Shown: positions 14,025 to 25,600 of the stretch, piece by piece
How positions within the stretch are numbered: position 1 is the stretch's first letter
Layout of the letters: each line of letters opens with the position of its first letter
DNA from: Eutypella sp. D-1
Lineage: Eukaryota > Ascomycota > Sordariomycetes > Xylariales > Diatrypaceae
DNA: 64,000 nt
Direction: 5' to 3'
NCBI GenBank assembly: GCA_023313575.1
Contig: JAJTTP010000002.1
Location: forward strand, 2,852,001-2,916,000
Program-made: the position numbers and the translations under genes
Notes under the pieces: model-generated
Told to the model about the DNA's origin: nothing
The model's input: the letters and a program-made list of their open reading frames with translations, nothing else
Database searches by the model: none

Positions 14025-17000
14025 AAATAATTTCAAATATAAAGCCGTGTATTATTATAATATGTTATAAAAAGATATATGTTATTTATTTTATATCGGT
14101 GTTTTCGTTATATAAAATAAAATAAAAAAACTTTATAAATCGGTTAATAATTACGAATATGCTATTATAACCGTTACATGTTATTAAATCTTTTAATATC
14201 GGTAATTTAATAATAAAATTAAATATAATAAATTCTTATAATCGTTTATTAATTAATAATAGTTATAATTCTTTATAAAGTTTATATCGTTTTATTTTAG
14301 TTTTTCCGTATATATTATATTATCGTTATATTTATTATATTATTAATTTTATTTTATCGAATATATAAATCCGTTATAATTATTTAAAAAGTTTATAATC
14401 TCTTAAATATCCGTATAAAAAATATTTGTAAATTTCCTGTATTAACTGTTTTTACAGTTTTTATAATATTTATAATTTCTTTATTTATTTTTTTATTAAT
14501 AATTTATTATTATATTATTCGATTTCTTTATATAAATTATTTTAAATAATTTTAATAGTAATAATTTATTATTATTCCAGGTATTTTTTTAACGTTTATC
14601 GGAATACCGCGTGTTTAATTAATATGTACTTTTTTTTTATAACAGGTTATTTACTGATAGCATTTATTTATCCGTTTTTTTAATTTTTTTCTATAAATAA
14701 TAATATAATCGAATTCCGTAAAATATTCGGCGTATCGTAACTATTTTCCGTTAAAGGTTTAAGTAATAAAAAAATATGTAATATTTTTATAATCGGTATA
14801 AATTTTAATTTAATGCATATTTTTTATAAAATAATATTTAAATTTCTTAAATGCGTTAACGATAATAAGAAATTTTTTATCGTAAATTAAATAATTAAAT
14901 TCGGTTTTAATAAGTTTATAAAAATAAAATGTAATAAAGTGTAATTTTTTTTCTTTATTTTATTATTTAATTTATACTCCGAAAACGTAATCTAAGGCGT
15001 CGGTTTTTAATTTAACGGGTTTTTTAAAATCGTATATAATAAGTATTAATTCGTTAATAATAACGTTTTTTAATTTTTTAAAAAATTTGTTTACTTTATT
15101 AATTTATATAAACCGTTTATCCTTTTTTATTAATTCCGTAAAAGGTGTTATAATATATTTAAATCGTTATATAAACTTTTAATAATAATTTGCTAAACCG
15201 AAAAAGGCCTATATTTTTTTTACATTAATAAGCATTTTTTAATTTTTAATAATCGCGATTTTTTTAAGGTTTATTTTAATATATTCGGGGGTAATAATAT
15301 GTCCGAAGAATTCCACTTTTTATATATAAAATATACTTTTTTCGGGTTTTATTAATAAGTTAACGTTTTATAATATTTATAATATTTTATATATATATTT
15401 TTTATGCTATTTTTTTAATTTTAAATAAATAAAGATATCGTTAAAATAACAGATAATAAAAACATTAAAATATTTTCGTAATACGTGGTTAATTATGCGT
15501 TAAAATAATATTAATACGTTAATTAATTCGAAAAACATAATTAAATATTTAAATAAGCCGTATTTCGTTTTAAAGGCTATTTTTTATTTATTTCCGGGTT
15601 TAATTTTAATATAGTAATATCCGTCCTTAAGGTTTAAAGTAATAAACCATTTAATTCCGTATAAACGGTCCTTTATTTTAATAATAAATAATAACAGTAT
15701 TCGGTTTTTAACGGTAATTTCGTTTAATTATCGATAATCGATTATTAATCGTAATTTGCCGTTTTTTTTAAGTATAAATATAATAAAATATTTTACTAAT
15801 AATTTTAATTATTAAATATATCCTTTTATTAATTTATTTTCGAAATATTTTCGTAATTTTTTAAATTCGATTTTATTAAAGTTATAAATTTTATAAAATC
15901 GTAACGTTTTTCCTTTTATAAAGATAATCTTATGGTCTTATTTATTACGGTCTGGTAATCCTTTTTTAAATTTTTTACGAAACACCTTATCGTATTAATA
16001 ATATTATAATAATACGTTATATATTTATAATGTTATCGTATTTTCCTTTTCCAAAATATTATTAAAAAAACGGAATCGTTATCGGATAAACGCGATAATT
16101 TATTTAATCCTTTTTTTATATCCTTTTTTTTTAATTTATTATATTCTTTTTAATAAGGTTTTTATCGTGTCCTTATATCCGTACTTATTATTTATCGAAT
16201 ATTAAAATCTTTTTTTTTAAATTATTATCGGTTTTTAAAAAATAAAGGAATATTATCTGGCCAATTTTTTAATTAATCGATAAATTATACTGATATAACC
16301 ATAATTATTTAAAAATTATATCGTATTTTTTTAAAAACATAATATCGAAAATAACGTTTTATTTTTATTTTTTAATATATATATTAAATTAATCGGTTTC
16401 TTATAATACTTTTTTTTTATCGTATTTAAAAATATAACTTTCGGTTCCCGTTATATTATAAAAATATTATTTTTTTTTTATAATAATTATAACTTATTAT
16501 ATAATTTTAAAGTTATATAATTACCGTCGGTTCCGTTATTTATTATAACGGTATATTAGTTATTTTTAATTTTTATTCGTATTATAATATATCCGTATCG
16601 TTTTTAAGTTTTTAAAATAATTTATAAATATTATATTATGTTTTTAAGCTTTATAATACCGCTTTATAGCTTTAATATAAACGGCTTTAACTTTTTAAAT
16701 CTTCGCCGTAAATTTATATAACGTTATATAAGTTATTATAAAATTCCTTTTTATTAGATTTTTTTTATATATACGGTTATTCTTTTATTATTAAATTTTT
16801 ATAAAAATATTTAAAACTAATCTTATTAAAGGTTATCCTTTTTAATAAATTTTTATAAACGTATAAATCGGCGTTTAATAACTTATTTTTTTAATATCGG
16901 ATTTTATATTTTTATTATTTAATCTCGTTCCGGATCTTTATAGCTTTTAATATTTAATATGTATATTCGTTATAATGGCATATTTAATATCCTCCGGGGT

Positions 17001-18536
17001 AAAACATTTTTTCTAGCCATTTTTAATTATACGGTATGCGGTTAATATAATATGTGATTTTTTTATATTATCGTCGATCGGTTTCGTTTTTTTTTTATTA
17101 TAAAAAATCGAATCTTTTTTTAACCATTCGTTTAATTCGGCTAATAATACCGATTTTTCGTTCTTTATATTAATAATATTCGTATTTTCGGCAATTAATA
17201 AAGTATTTTAAAAAATACGGTATCCGAATTTAAATTTTTTAATTAATAAATTTATCCTAATTACGAAATTATTATAAGTAAATTTTAAATCGTTATTTTT
17301 TAAAACGTTATTAAAATTATTTAACGTAAATGCCGTATATTTTTTATAATTTATAATTTTATCGTTTTTTAAACCAGTTAATTAATTATTTTATCTTTTT
17401 TTTTTCCGTAAAATAAGTTTCCGCGAAAGCTTTTTTTTTATCGTTATTAAAGTATTTATTTTATTATTATTAACGTTATCGTTTTATTACGGTTTAAACT
17501 AATCGTTTAATTTTTTATAATTTTTATTAATAAATGTTATTATCTGAGTATATACGGCGGATTATTCCGAACGTTTTTCCACCGGTAAAAAGCTGCTTTT
17601 TTTCGGGTATAAGTTTTTAATTTTTATTTTATTTAAATCTTTTATATTTTTTTTAAAAATATTTTATCTTATTATAATTATAATATTTAATTTATTATTT
17701 ATTTTTTCGTATTATATCGAGTAATATAAATCTTAATACCGTCCCGTAAAATATATTAATAAGCTTTTAATTTTAATTCTTATTATTTTAATATCTTTTA
17801 AATCCTTTAGGTACATAATATCCTTTTTTTTTATTATTATTTAAATTATTTATTATCGATTTTAATTATTAAAGTAATAAATTTATCGAAAGTATTTAAT
17901 TTATTTTACGTAATAATTTTATTTTTAACTAAGTTTTTAAGTTTTTAATAAAACGTATTAATAAAGGATTTGTTATTAATTTAATTTATTTTAATAATAA
18001 ATTGTTTAAATTATACGGCATACGTATAAATTACTTTTTTTTATTTAAAAGTTAAAAGTTATTACGTAACGGCTCGGGCTTTATCCGGATTTTTATAATT
18101 AGTTTTTACCTTTTTTTTAAAGTTTTTATATTTTTTAAAAAAGTGTTTAATTTCCGTAAATTTTTCTTTTTCCTTTATTTTTACGAAAGTATTTAAAATA
18201 AGTTTAAATTATTAAATTATCCCCCCGGTAAAACATAATATAATATTAAAAATTTTATTAGTTTCCGTAATATATATATAACGTTATTAATATAAATAAG
18301 TTACGGTTATAATAAAAAAAGGTTATATAAGGGTAATGTTATTATAAGGTCCAGGTTTTTTAAGCTTAAATTTAACGGGTATAACCTTTTAATTCGTAAA
18401 TATAATTATTATTTATTCGATTTATTCGATTCGTTCGAGTAATTATTAAATAACCTGTTAAAAGTTTTAACTTAAAAAAATATAATATCGGATATTATTT
18501 AAAGCTAATAATATTATTAAATAAAAGCTTATAACG

Positions 18537-18967
18537 TATAACAGTTGGTTTATTCTTAATTATTAATCCAATCGAAAGGTTTATATTAATAAAAGTGTTA
18601 AAGTTTTAAATAATAAGTAATCACGTTTAATAATAATAATAAAAAAGGTGCTTTAAATAATTAAATTATATTATAAATTAATAAGCTTAAAAATTATTTA
18701 AAAAAAAAGTAATAAACGTAATTATATATTATTTATATCCTTTATTCTTAACATTGGAATATATGGTTATTATTAGATCGTTAAAATCGTATCCGAATAT
18801 AGCGATTTAACGTCGTTAAGATTATTACCAATTTAACCGATTTTTCCTGGTTATATGGCGCATGTAGCTTATTTTAATGTGGCTATCTTTTTTTCCAGAA
18901 CTTAAGTCAGGGATCTTTTCTTACTATGTTAGCCCCATTAAGCCCAATGGCCCGACCGGTCATAACA
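18537..18967 (-). repeat. 5' LTR of the minus-strand chromovirus
   Basis: A 431-bp LTR in reverse orientation, pairing with 5281-5711. Its U3 end (about 18840-18967) is nearly unmutated and retains CA/TG dinucleotides, whereas the R/U5 end is AT-rich. It ends GGTCATAACA next to the TSD GTATC. Confidence 0.88.
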
Positions 18968-18972
18968 GTATC

Positions 18973-20110
18973 CTTACAACTTAATTATTTTACTGATTTT
19001 AAAATCTCGGTGTTAATTATATATAATTAGGTATCCCGGGTATTTTAAAGGTTAAGAATAAGTATAGCTTTTAATGGCTGGCTGTTTATTTCTTTTTTAT
19101 TTTTTAGGTTTTTTTAAATATTATTTTATACCTTTTTTATTACTTATATATACCTTATAATTGTTATTATAATAAACGGTTTAATTAAAATTAACGTAAT
19201 TATTATTGTTAATAATTTTGGTTTTAAATATAAGATCGGGTATAAATTTATTAATAACAGTTTTAAAAAATACTTTTAAGCTTAAAATAAAGTATAAAGG
19301 GTATTTTAAGCTTTTTTCGTGGTACCGGTAACTTAACGTTTTAGTAAAAATATTACGTTTATTTAAATGGAATAAATAAGCGTAAAGGTTAGGTTAGGTA
19401 GAAAAAGCATATTCGTTTAGGCCGGAAACCCCGGTAATACGGTTAATAATTTTAAAGTTTTTAATTTTTTTTCAGGTAATTATAACCACGGTATAATCGT
19501 TATATTATATAAAGCTATCGTTAAGCTTTAACTCGGTTTTAAGATTTATATTATTTTTTTTATATTTAATAACATGGGCTTTTTTTTATAGTTATAAAAT
19601 GTTATTTTATCGGGGTTTAGGTTAAAAATTTTACTTAAATTTACCGCTTTTTTTAAGGCTTTTATATTTATTTTTATAATAACTTTTTTTACCGTAATTA
19701 AAATATTTAATTTACGATTTATTTTTTAAAGTTTTGTTAATAACGTTAATTTATTGCTTTTTTTTAGCTTTATATTTTTTAAGGTTTTATCCTTTTTTTT
19801 AAACTCGGTTAAATCCTTTTTTTTTAAAATACCGTTTAAAAGTTCGTTAGTTATAAAAGATAACTTATTTAACGTAATTATCGAATTTCTCGGGCTTTTC
19901 GATTTTATTAAGTTTATTTTTAATTTAAAGTTTTAAGCTATTATAATATGGTTAAAAAAAGGTTCCTTTTAAAAATTTAACTTTAACGGTAAATTATTTA
20001 AATATTATGGTATAATTAGCTGTTAATTTAATTTAAGTTAATAAGTAAAGTTATTATTCGGCGTTTCGAGTTTTATTAAGATTTTTAAACATAATTTAAA
20101 AAGCGGTTAT
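18973..20110. other. AT-rich RIP-mutated sequence of unknown origin
   Basis: There is no intact gene. On the minus strand a frame with relatively few stops can be followed over roughly 19,550-19,100, suggesting an old protein-coding transposon or duplicated gene, but I do not recognise the product. The short open frame on the plus strand at 19754-19936 is low-complexity Phe/Leu/Lys and is explained by base composition. Confidence 0.5.
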
Positions 20111-20115
20111 AAAAG

Positions 20116-20542
20116 TGTGACGGCTGGTTTATTCCTAATTATTAATCTAATCGAGGGGTTTATATTAATAAAAATGCTAGGGTTTTAAGTAATAAATAAT
20201 CACGTTTAGTAATAATAAAAAAAAGGTGTTTTAAGTAATTAAATTATATTATAAACTAATAAGCTTAAAAATTATTTAAAAAAAAGGTAATAAATATAAC
20301 TATATATTATTTATATCTTTTGTTCCTAATATTAAAATATGATATTAAATGTTAAATCGTTAGGATAACTAAGTTATCCAGGCTATTTAAGATTATTAGG
20401 ATAGCTGGGTTATCCAGGCTATCCTTTTTGTTACGTGACCTAAATATGGCTTATCTTATCGTGTATATCCTTTCCAGTGCCATGGTTAGGGATTGTTTGT
20501 GCCAATCCTATTTGGGCCCAATGACCTAGCCAGGTCATAACA
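20116..20542 (-). mobile_element. Solo LTR (subfamily A), TSD AAAAG
   Basis: A 427-bp LTR in reverse orientation (plus strand TGTGACGGCTGG to AGGTCATAACA), flanked by the exact duplication AAAAG at 20111-20115 and 20543-20547. Its U3 end matches the solo LTR at 1199-1626 closely, making an inverted pair about 18.5 kb apart. The U3 ~200 bp are nearly unmutated. Confidence 0.88.
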
Positions 20543-20547
20543 AAAAG

Positions 20548-21635
20548 CGTCGAAATTATTAAAGATTTTTTAATCTTTTTTTTAACTTTATTTTTTTTAA
20601 AAATATGTTTTTTAAAAAGAGGCTTATATTAAACTAAAGCTTTATTAAAAAGGAATTATCTTACTGCTATAATTTTTTTCGTATTATTATTAAAAAATTA
20701 ATCGAAAAAGTTAAAATAAACCGTTAATAAGATAAAAAAACTGTTTAAAGTTTTAAAGTTTTTTTTATATTTTTTAAAGGCTTTAGCTTTAAATTGTAAT
20801 TAAAATATTTTATCGGTTTTAAAACCTTTGTTATTTAGGTTTTTGTTAAAATCGTTCGGATTTGTAAGCTTATTATCCTAAGCGTCCTAGGTATTATTTC
20901 GATCCTTTTAATTGTTATTTTTTAAATCGTTATCCTGATCCTTATTATCGTTTTTTAAATCGTCGTTTTAATCCTTATCGTTATCTGGATCGTTATTTAA
21001 ATCCTTGTCGTTATCGTTTTTTGCTTTGTTATTAAATTAATGGTCTTTTTTTAGCTATTGCTTAAAGGATACCGTTTATGATAGCTTAAAAAAGGTTGGT
21101 TATTAAGGGTTTTCTGGTCCAGGAATCGGTTTTTAAGTTTACGTTTTATTAAAAAGGTTTTTATTAGTTTTTACCGCTTAAAAGGTTAATAATAATTTTT
21201 AAAGTTAAGAAAGTTTTTAAAAGTTATTAATAAAGGGATATTAAAAAGATTTTTTAAAAGTTTAGTTTTTAATTTAAAGTTTTATTAACGTATTGATAAA
21301 TTCCAGTATATTTTTTATTAAAAGTAAATATAAATTTAAAAATAATTTTTCCGGAAATTTTTTTTCGTCGTTTAAAAATAATAAGTGTTATTTTTTTATA
21401 ATATCGTTATTATATTTTAATATACCCTGGTTAAATAAATGGTTTTTTTTCCGTTTTTTAATTAAGAAGCGATTAAAATATAACGAAGCCGTTATTATTA
21501 GTTTTAATTTTAAATAATAAAAGGTATAAAAAGGTAAATATTTAAATTAATCGTTAATTAATTAAAAAAGAGATTATTTAAATAGGAACGATTTTATACC
21601 TTTTATATATAAAAAAAGGTAATCCTTTATATTTT
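20548..21635 (-). other. RIP-mutated remnant with Asp/Asn-rich coding repeat
   Basis: This is AT-rich and broken in all frames. Between about 20,920 and 21,030 the minus strand reads as an Asp/Asn/Lys-rich low-complexity peptide built from short GAT/AAC-type repeats, interrupted by a few stops. This suggests that a repeated gene with an acidic tract was mutated here. The open frame at 21293-21517 on the plus strand is low complexity and not credible. The parent family is not recognised. Confidence 0.4.
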
Positions 21636-21726
21636 AAATCGATAACTAGGGTTTAATCGATTTATTAGATCGATTTTCGGATATAATCGATCCATAGGAT
21701 CGATTATCGGATTTAGTCGATCCACT
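21636..21726. repeat. Three ~30-bp tandem repeats at the composition boundary
   Basis: Three imperfect units (21636-21666, 21667-21696, 21697-21726) each run from an ATCGAT near the start to an ATCGAT or GTCGATCC near the end, so each unit is itself roughly palindromic. Unit 1 is the most diverged. They directly precede the jump from AT-rich to normal composition. Confidence 0.75.
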
Positions 21727-21740
21727 TATATGACCGTTAT

Positions 21741-22120
21741 TGTTATCAGTGGGGCTCCTTTACCCTGGAATGAGTGGTTTGTAACATACCCGGCCCAAGT
21801 GTTGGTTATTACAGCCACAAGACAAGCTCACCAAAAAAGTTCACAAATAGGTTCTAGTGTCCGTTAAAGTGAGCAGACAACATAGATGTTACAAACCACT
21901 CATTCCAGAATAGACCTACCCACTGATAACAGACATTACGTGGCGATAGGATCGCCCAGACCTTGTCTTGGCGACCCATCCCCTTCAGATATAAAGAGGA
22001 ATAGGATCACCCTCATGTAGATAGTCTCTCCTTTAGCTAGCCAGCGATCAATCTAAGTATTCACCCCTTTTACATCTTCTGTTATCTAACATCAAGACCA
22101 GTGGTGACGGCTTCGTTACA
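21741..22120. mobile_element. Candidate solo LTR or small inverted-repeat element
   Basis: The sequence starts TGTTATCAGTGGGG. Its first 191 bp form an inverted repeat: the left arm 21741-21787 and right arm 21886-21931 match closely over 46-47 bp. Further on there is a TATA-like ATATAAAGAGG (about 21998-22008), and a possible LTR end CTTCGTTACA at 22111-22120. Two readings are possible: an LTR of about 380 bp with TG...CA ends, or a 191-bp MITE. No clean target duplication supports either (GTTAT and GTTTC flank the long version). Unlike everything to its left, it is not RIP-mutated. Confidence 0.45.
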
Positions 22121-22629
22121 GTTTCAAGCATACAATTTATAACCATAAAAATCTCAAATTCAAACATCAAAAACACTACATGGGTATCCTGCAAGCGCAT
22201 ACCGGGCTCAGGTTTTGCGTCAAAACAAAACCAGGACGGTATAAGAACTAGAAGAAGAAAAAAAAAACCCGCACATGTATGTTTATATACTTCAACAAAC
22301 AGGGGTATTTGCCAACCCCTTAGTAGACTCCATCGAATACAGGACCGTAACCGCCAAAGACGCCGATTCTACTCCATCCCCAGCCCTGTGAAACAGAGCC
22401 CAACGCCACTTTTGGAATTTCCCTTTTCAAAACCATTGGGGATAGTCAAACGGATACCTACACTTATACACCCTCCCAATAGCCCCGTAGTCCATTGCTC
22501 ACACCTATCCCTCCCTTGCCTCCCAAGACTGGAGGAACCTCCATGTACACAACCAAACCCGAAAAATCCAAACAGTGCCGTTGCTCCATCTTATCCCCGG
22601 GGACATCGAGATTTCCCAAGCACCCGTCT
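22121..22629. other. Intergenic, downstream of kinesin-5
   Basis: About 0.5 kb between the repeat and the kinesin stop codon. It would carry the kinesin 3' UTR. No further feature is supported. Confidence 0.6.
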
Positions 22630-25600
22630 TTAGTTCAGGCGCGGACTCTTTCTTCTAGAGATACTCTGGGAGAAGACCTCGGGGCCGGCGCCAGGGACGA
22701 CAGAGGCAAAGAGGGGGATATTCTCGCGGCCCTCGACAGCGGCGGAGGCGCTGACGATTTTCTTTCCGTTCCTGGCTCGCGCAGCGGTAGTAGTGTTGGA
22801 GTTGGAGTTGGAGCTGGTCCGGCTCTTCTTCGCCAGGGGTAGCGTGTAATCCTCTTCTCCCTGCTCGCCATGGTGGTGATCTCCCATCGCGCCCGCACCC
22901 GCACCTGCGCCCAGGCTGCCGCCCCCCACCACGCCTGGGCCGAGACTAGCACTAAATCCGCGGATCGTGGCGTTAGCACGCGCTTCGAGACTGGGCAGGT
23001 TCGTGGTGTTATTGGCATTCGGATTCACCTCGCGCAGGCTCGCGGAAAGCAGCGGGACTGGTTCGCCTCGGTCTGCCGCCGGGGGCGGGAGGACGCCCTG
23101 GTCCGACGACGAGTAGGGCCGAGAGGGCGACCGGTTCTCCGGGAGGCTGGGGTCCGCGTCAGAGAAGACGGCGGTCTTGGTCGGCGACGGCGCTCCATTA
23201 TACTTAGCAATAAGCGTGTCGTGGGGTCTGGTTCGCGGGAGCTCCGTCGGGAACTGGTAGTCCATCTTCCGCGGCGTGTCGCCGGTCGGGTTGTATTCCT
23301 GCAAGACGGTGGTGCCGATCTCTTCCCGGAGATCGGCCAGAGGCTGGCAGAGGGTTTCCGGCAGGGGCTCCAGCGAGCCGCGGGCGGCTTCGATGTCCTC
23401 GCCCATCTCCGAGCCGAGGTCCTGGACCCTGGTGAACGTCGTCTTAAAATGATCACCGATGTTTTCGTATGAGCCCTCGACGGTCCCAGACAGGCTTTCT
23501 AACGCGGTCGTGTGCTGATCATGGTGCTGAGCGTTTTGCGAGCGGGCGCGAGTCACAAAGTCGTCCAGGGATGTCATCTTCTCATGCAGGTCCTGCATCT
23601 GCTCGTCCACTACGCGGACGGTCTCCGCATGGACCGACTTCGTAGTGTCTTGAATCGAGGTGCTGTGCTGGTTTGCAGCCTGGTGATTATGGTTAGCAAT
23701 CGCAAGACACAGGGTGGGAGTATGACTTACACTCCAGTCGTCCTTCAACTTCGTCTTCATCACGTCTCTGGACTTGGAAACCTGCTCCAGCAGCTGGTCC
23801 TCCTTCTCACTCCACTGCTCCATACCCTGGGAGTACTCGGCAACACACCCTTCCAGAGCGGTGTTGTTCTCCTGGAGGCCTTGTCGGATCAGCGATGTTT
23901 TGCTGGCCAGGCGGTTCTCCTGGAGCTCGGCTTGCGAATTAATCAGGGACGCGAACTGCGCCAAGAGATTCTTGCGCTCTTCGGCGGCTTGCCTCTTCTC
24001 CTCATTGACGACCTGTTGCAGCTGAGCGGAGACGGAGGCGTTCGAGTCCACAATGGTCTCGCTGGCGCTCTGAAGCTGGCGTCTGAGGTTGTCCGACTCC
24101 ACCTTCTGCGAGGCAATCGTCTTCACGAGGTCATCGAATATCGATTTGAAGTCCTTTCCGAGAGAGGAGTAGGATGAGTGCAGCTGATTGTGGAAAGTGT
24201 TCAGCTCGCTAAGGACATCTTCGGCAATCATCTCGGCAGCCGCCGCAATGGCCTGGAGGCTCTCGCCGACACGTTCCTTAATGCCGTCTCGGACCTCCTT
24301 AATCTCCTCAAGCACCTCATCCATCTCATCCTTCGACTTGTTCTGCTGCTCAGCTAAATCCAATCTCGACTTGGTGAATTGCTCTAGGTTCTCGTCAAGA
24401 AACTGGCGCGTGGTCGTGAGCTTTTCTAGCTCTCCTTGGACAAACGTGTGCATGCGGTCGGAAATCGTCGATATGTGTTGCTGCTGTTCGCTCCGGAATT
24501 CCTCCACGCGACCCTCCACTAGAGAAGTGATGTCGGACACCTGGTTTTGCGCTCCTCTCCAGTTACTCCGGTTCAGTGATTGCAGATCAGACTTTCGCTT
24601 GTTCTTCGCATGGAGACCCCCGACGTGATTAACGGTAGTCTTGAGAGTCTTGATCAGCTGACCGCCGATCGCATGCATTTGCTCTTCCGTCTTCTGATGT
24701 GCCTCTCGTAAATGTGTCTCTTCGGCCAGACTCTTCCGAGTTGCCTCGAGAACAAGCTCGGTTTGATCGAGCACACCCTTGGTCTCATCCAACTGCAGCT
24801 TGGTGCCCTCATGGTCCTTCTTCAGACCCATAAAATTGGAAGTCAACGTGAACAGCTCCTGGACCTTGTTTCGTAGATTGGTCTCGAGTGTTCCGATCTT
24901 TGCACTCTGTTCCTCGTTCTGAATCCTCCGCGACTCACTTGTAACCGTCATTTCCTCGTAGCTCTCGTTGGACAAGTAAACACCGTTGCGCTGCCGGGTG
25001 GCAATAAGCTCACTCTTGAGCCGCTCGATCTCGTGGGTAAACTCTCTGAGCATGGTTTTCTTGTTGATCAGGGGATTGAGCTGGGGTTTGTTGCGAATGT
25101 TCTTGGCTCGGAAAGCATAGTCCAGAGTGCTGATAGTTTCTTCAAGGTTACTCTTTGCTGGCGAGACCGTGGCGATGATGCATGTCTTCGTACGTCCACC
25201 AAGTGAGTCTTGTAGTAAGCGGGTAAGTTTAGACTCGCGGTATGGTATGTGGGAGCTGCGGTCAACAAGGGCATTGATGACCCTGCCGAGGGTGAGTAAA
25301 CTTTTGTTGATAAGGCCCGCCTCTGCCGCCCGCTTGTTCTCTGCACCAGACCGTTGGATGTTCTCACTGCCGGCAAGATCGACCAAGTTCAACTTTCCGG
25401 CACTGACGTACTCTACGCCGTCCTCACCTGGCTTCTTGACGCAGGCGGTAATGGTAAAAATGGTGTGACTGCGACTACTGAGATCATTGCAGTTGGTAGC
25501 GGCTACCTGTCGCTTCAGGCTGCCATTCTGAAGAATCTTGATGCCTTCAGCTGCAGTATTGATGTGGCACTCCTCCACACCCTGCACCATGGTGGAAGAG

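Larger units (their letters stand above)
5281..18967 (-). mobile_element. Full-length minus-strand Ty3/gypsy chromovirus, split by a nested insertion
   Basis: This element is bounded by two 431-bp LTRs in the same (reverse) orientation, and by the exact 5-bp duplication GTATC at 5276-5280 and 18968-18972. Its own sequence is 5281-7209 plus 14030-18967, about 6.87 kb; the rest is the nested forward element. On the minus strand, the gag and RT regions lie between 18536 and 14030. The integrase is cut so that its G-L-x-x-E-I-I half ends at 14030 and the S-D-K-G half resumes at about 7205, next to the second catalytic Asp. The chromodomain region follows at about 6600-6420. All frames are destroyed by RIP-type changes. 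Confidence 0.9.

Noticed and set aside
1199..20542. One giant inverted-repeat element bounded by the two subfamily A LTRs
   Set aside because: Each LTR has its own distinct 5-bp target duplication, showing separate solo insertions.
19754..21517. Plus-strand open frames at 19754-19936 and 21293-21517
   Set aside because: Low-complexity Phe/Lys/Asn peptides in RIPed DNA, with no family signal.
22870..24628. Long plus-strand open frames opposite kinesin-5
   Set aside because: They are antisense shadows of a GC-rich coding region; the minus strand carries an unambiguous kinesin.
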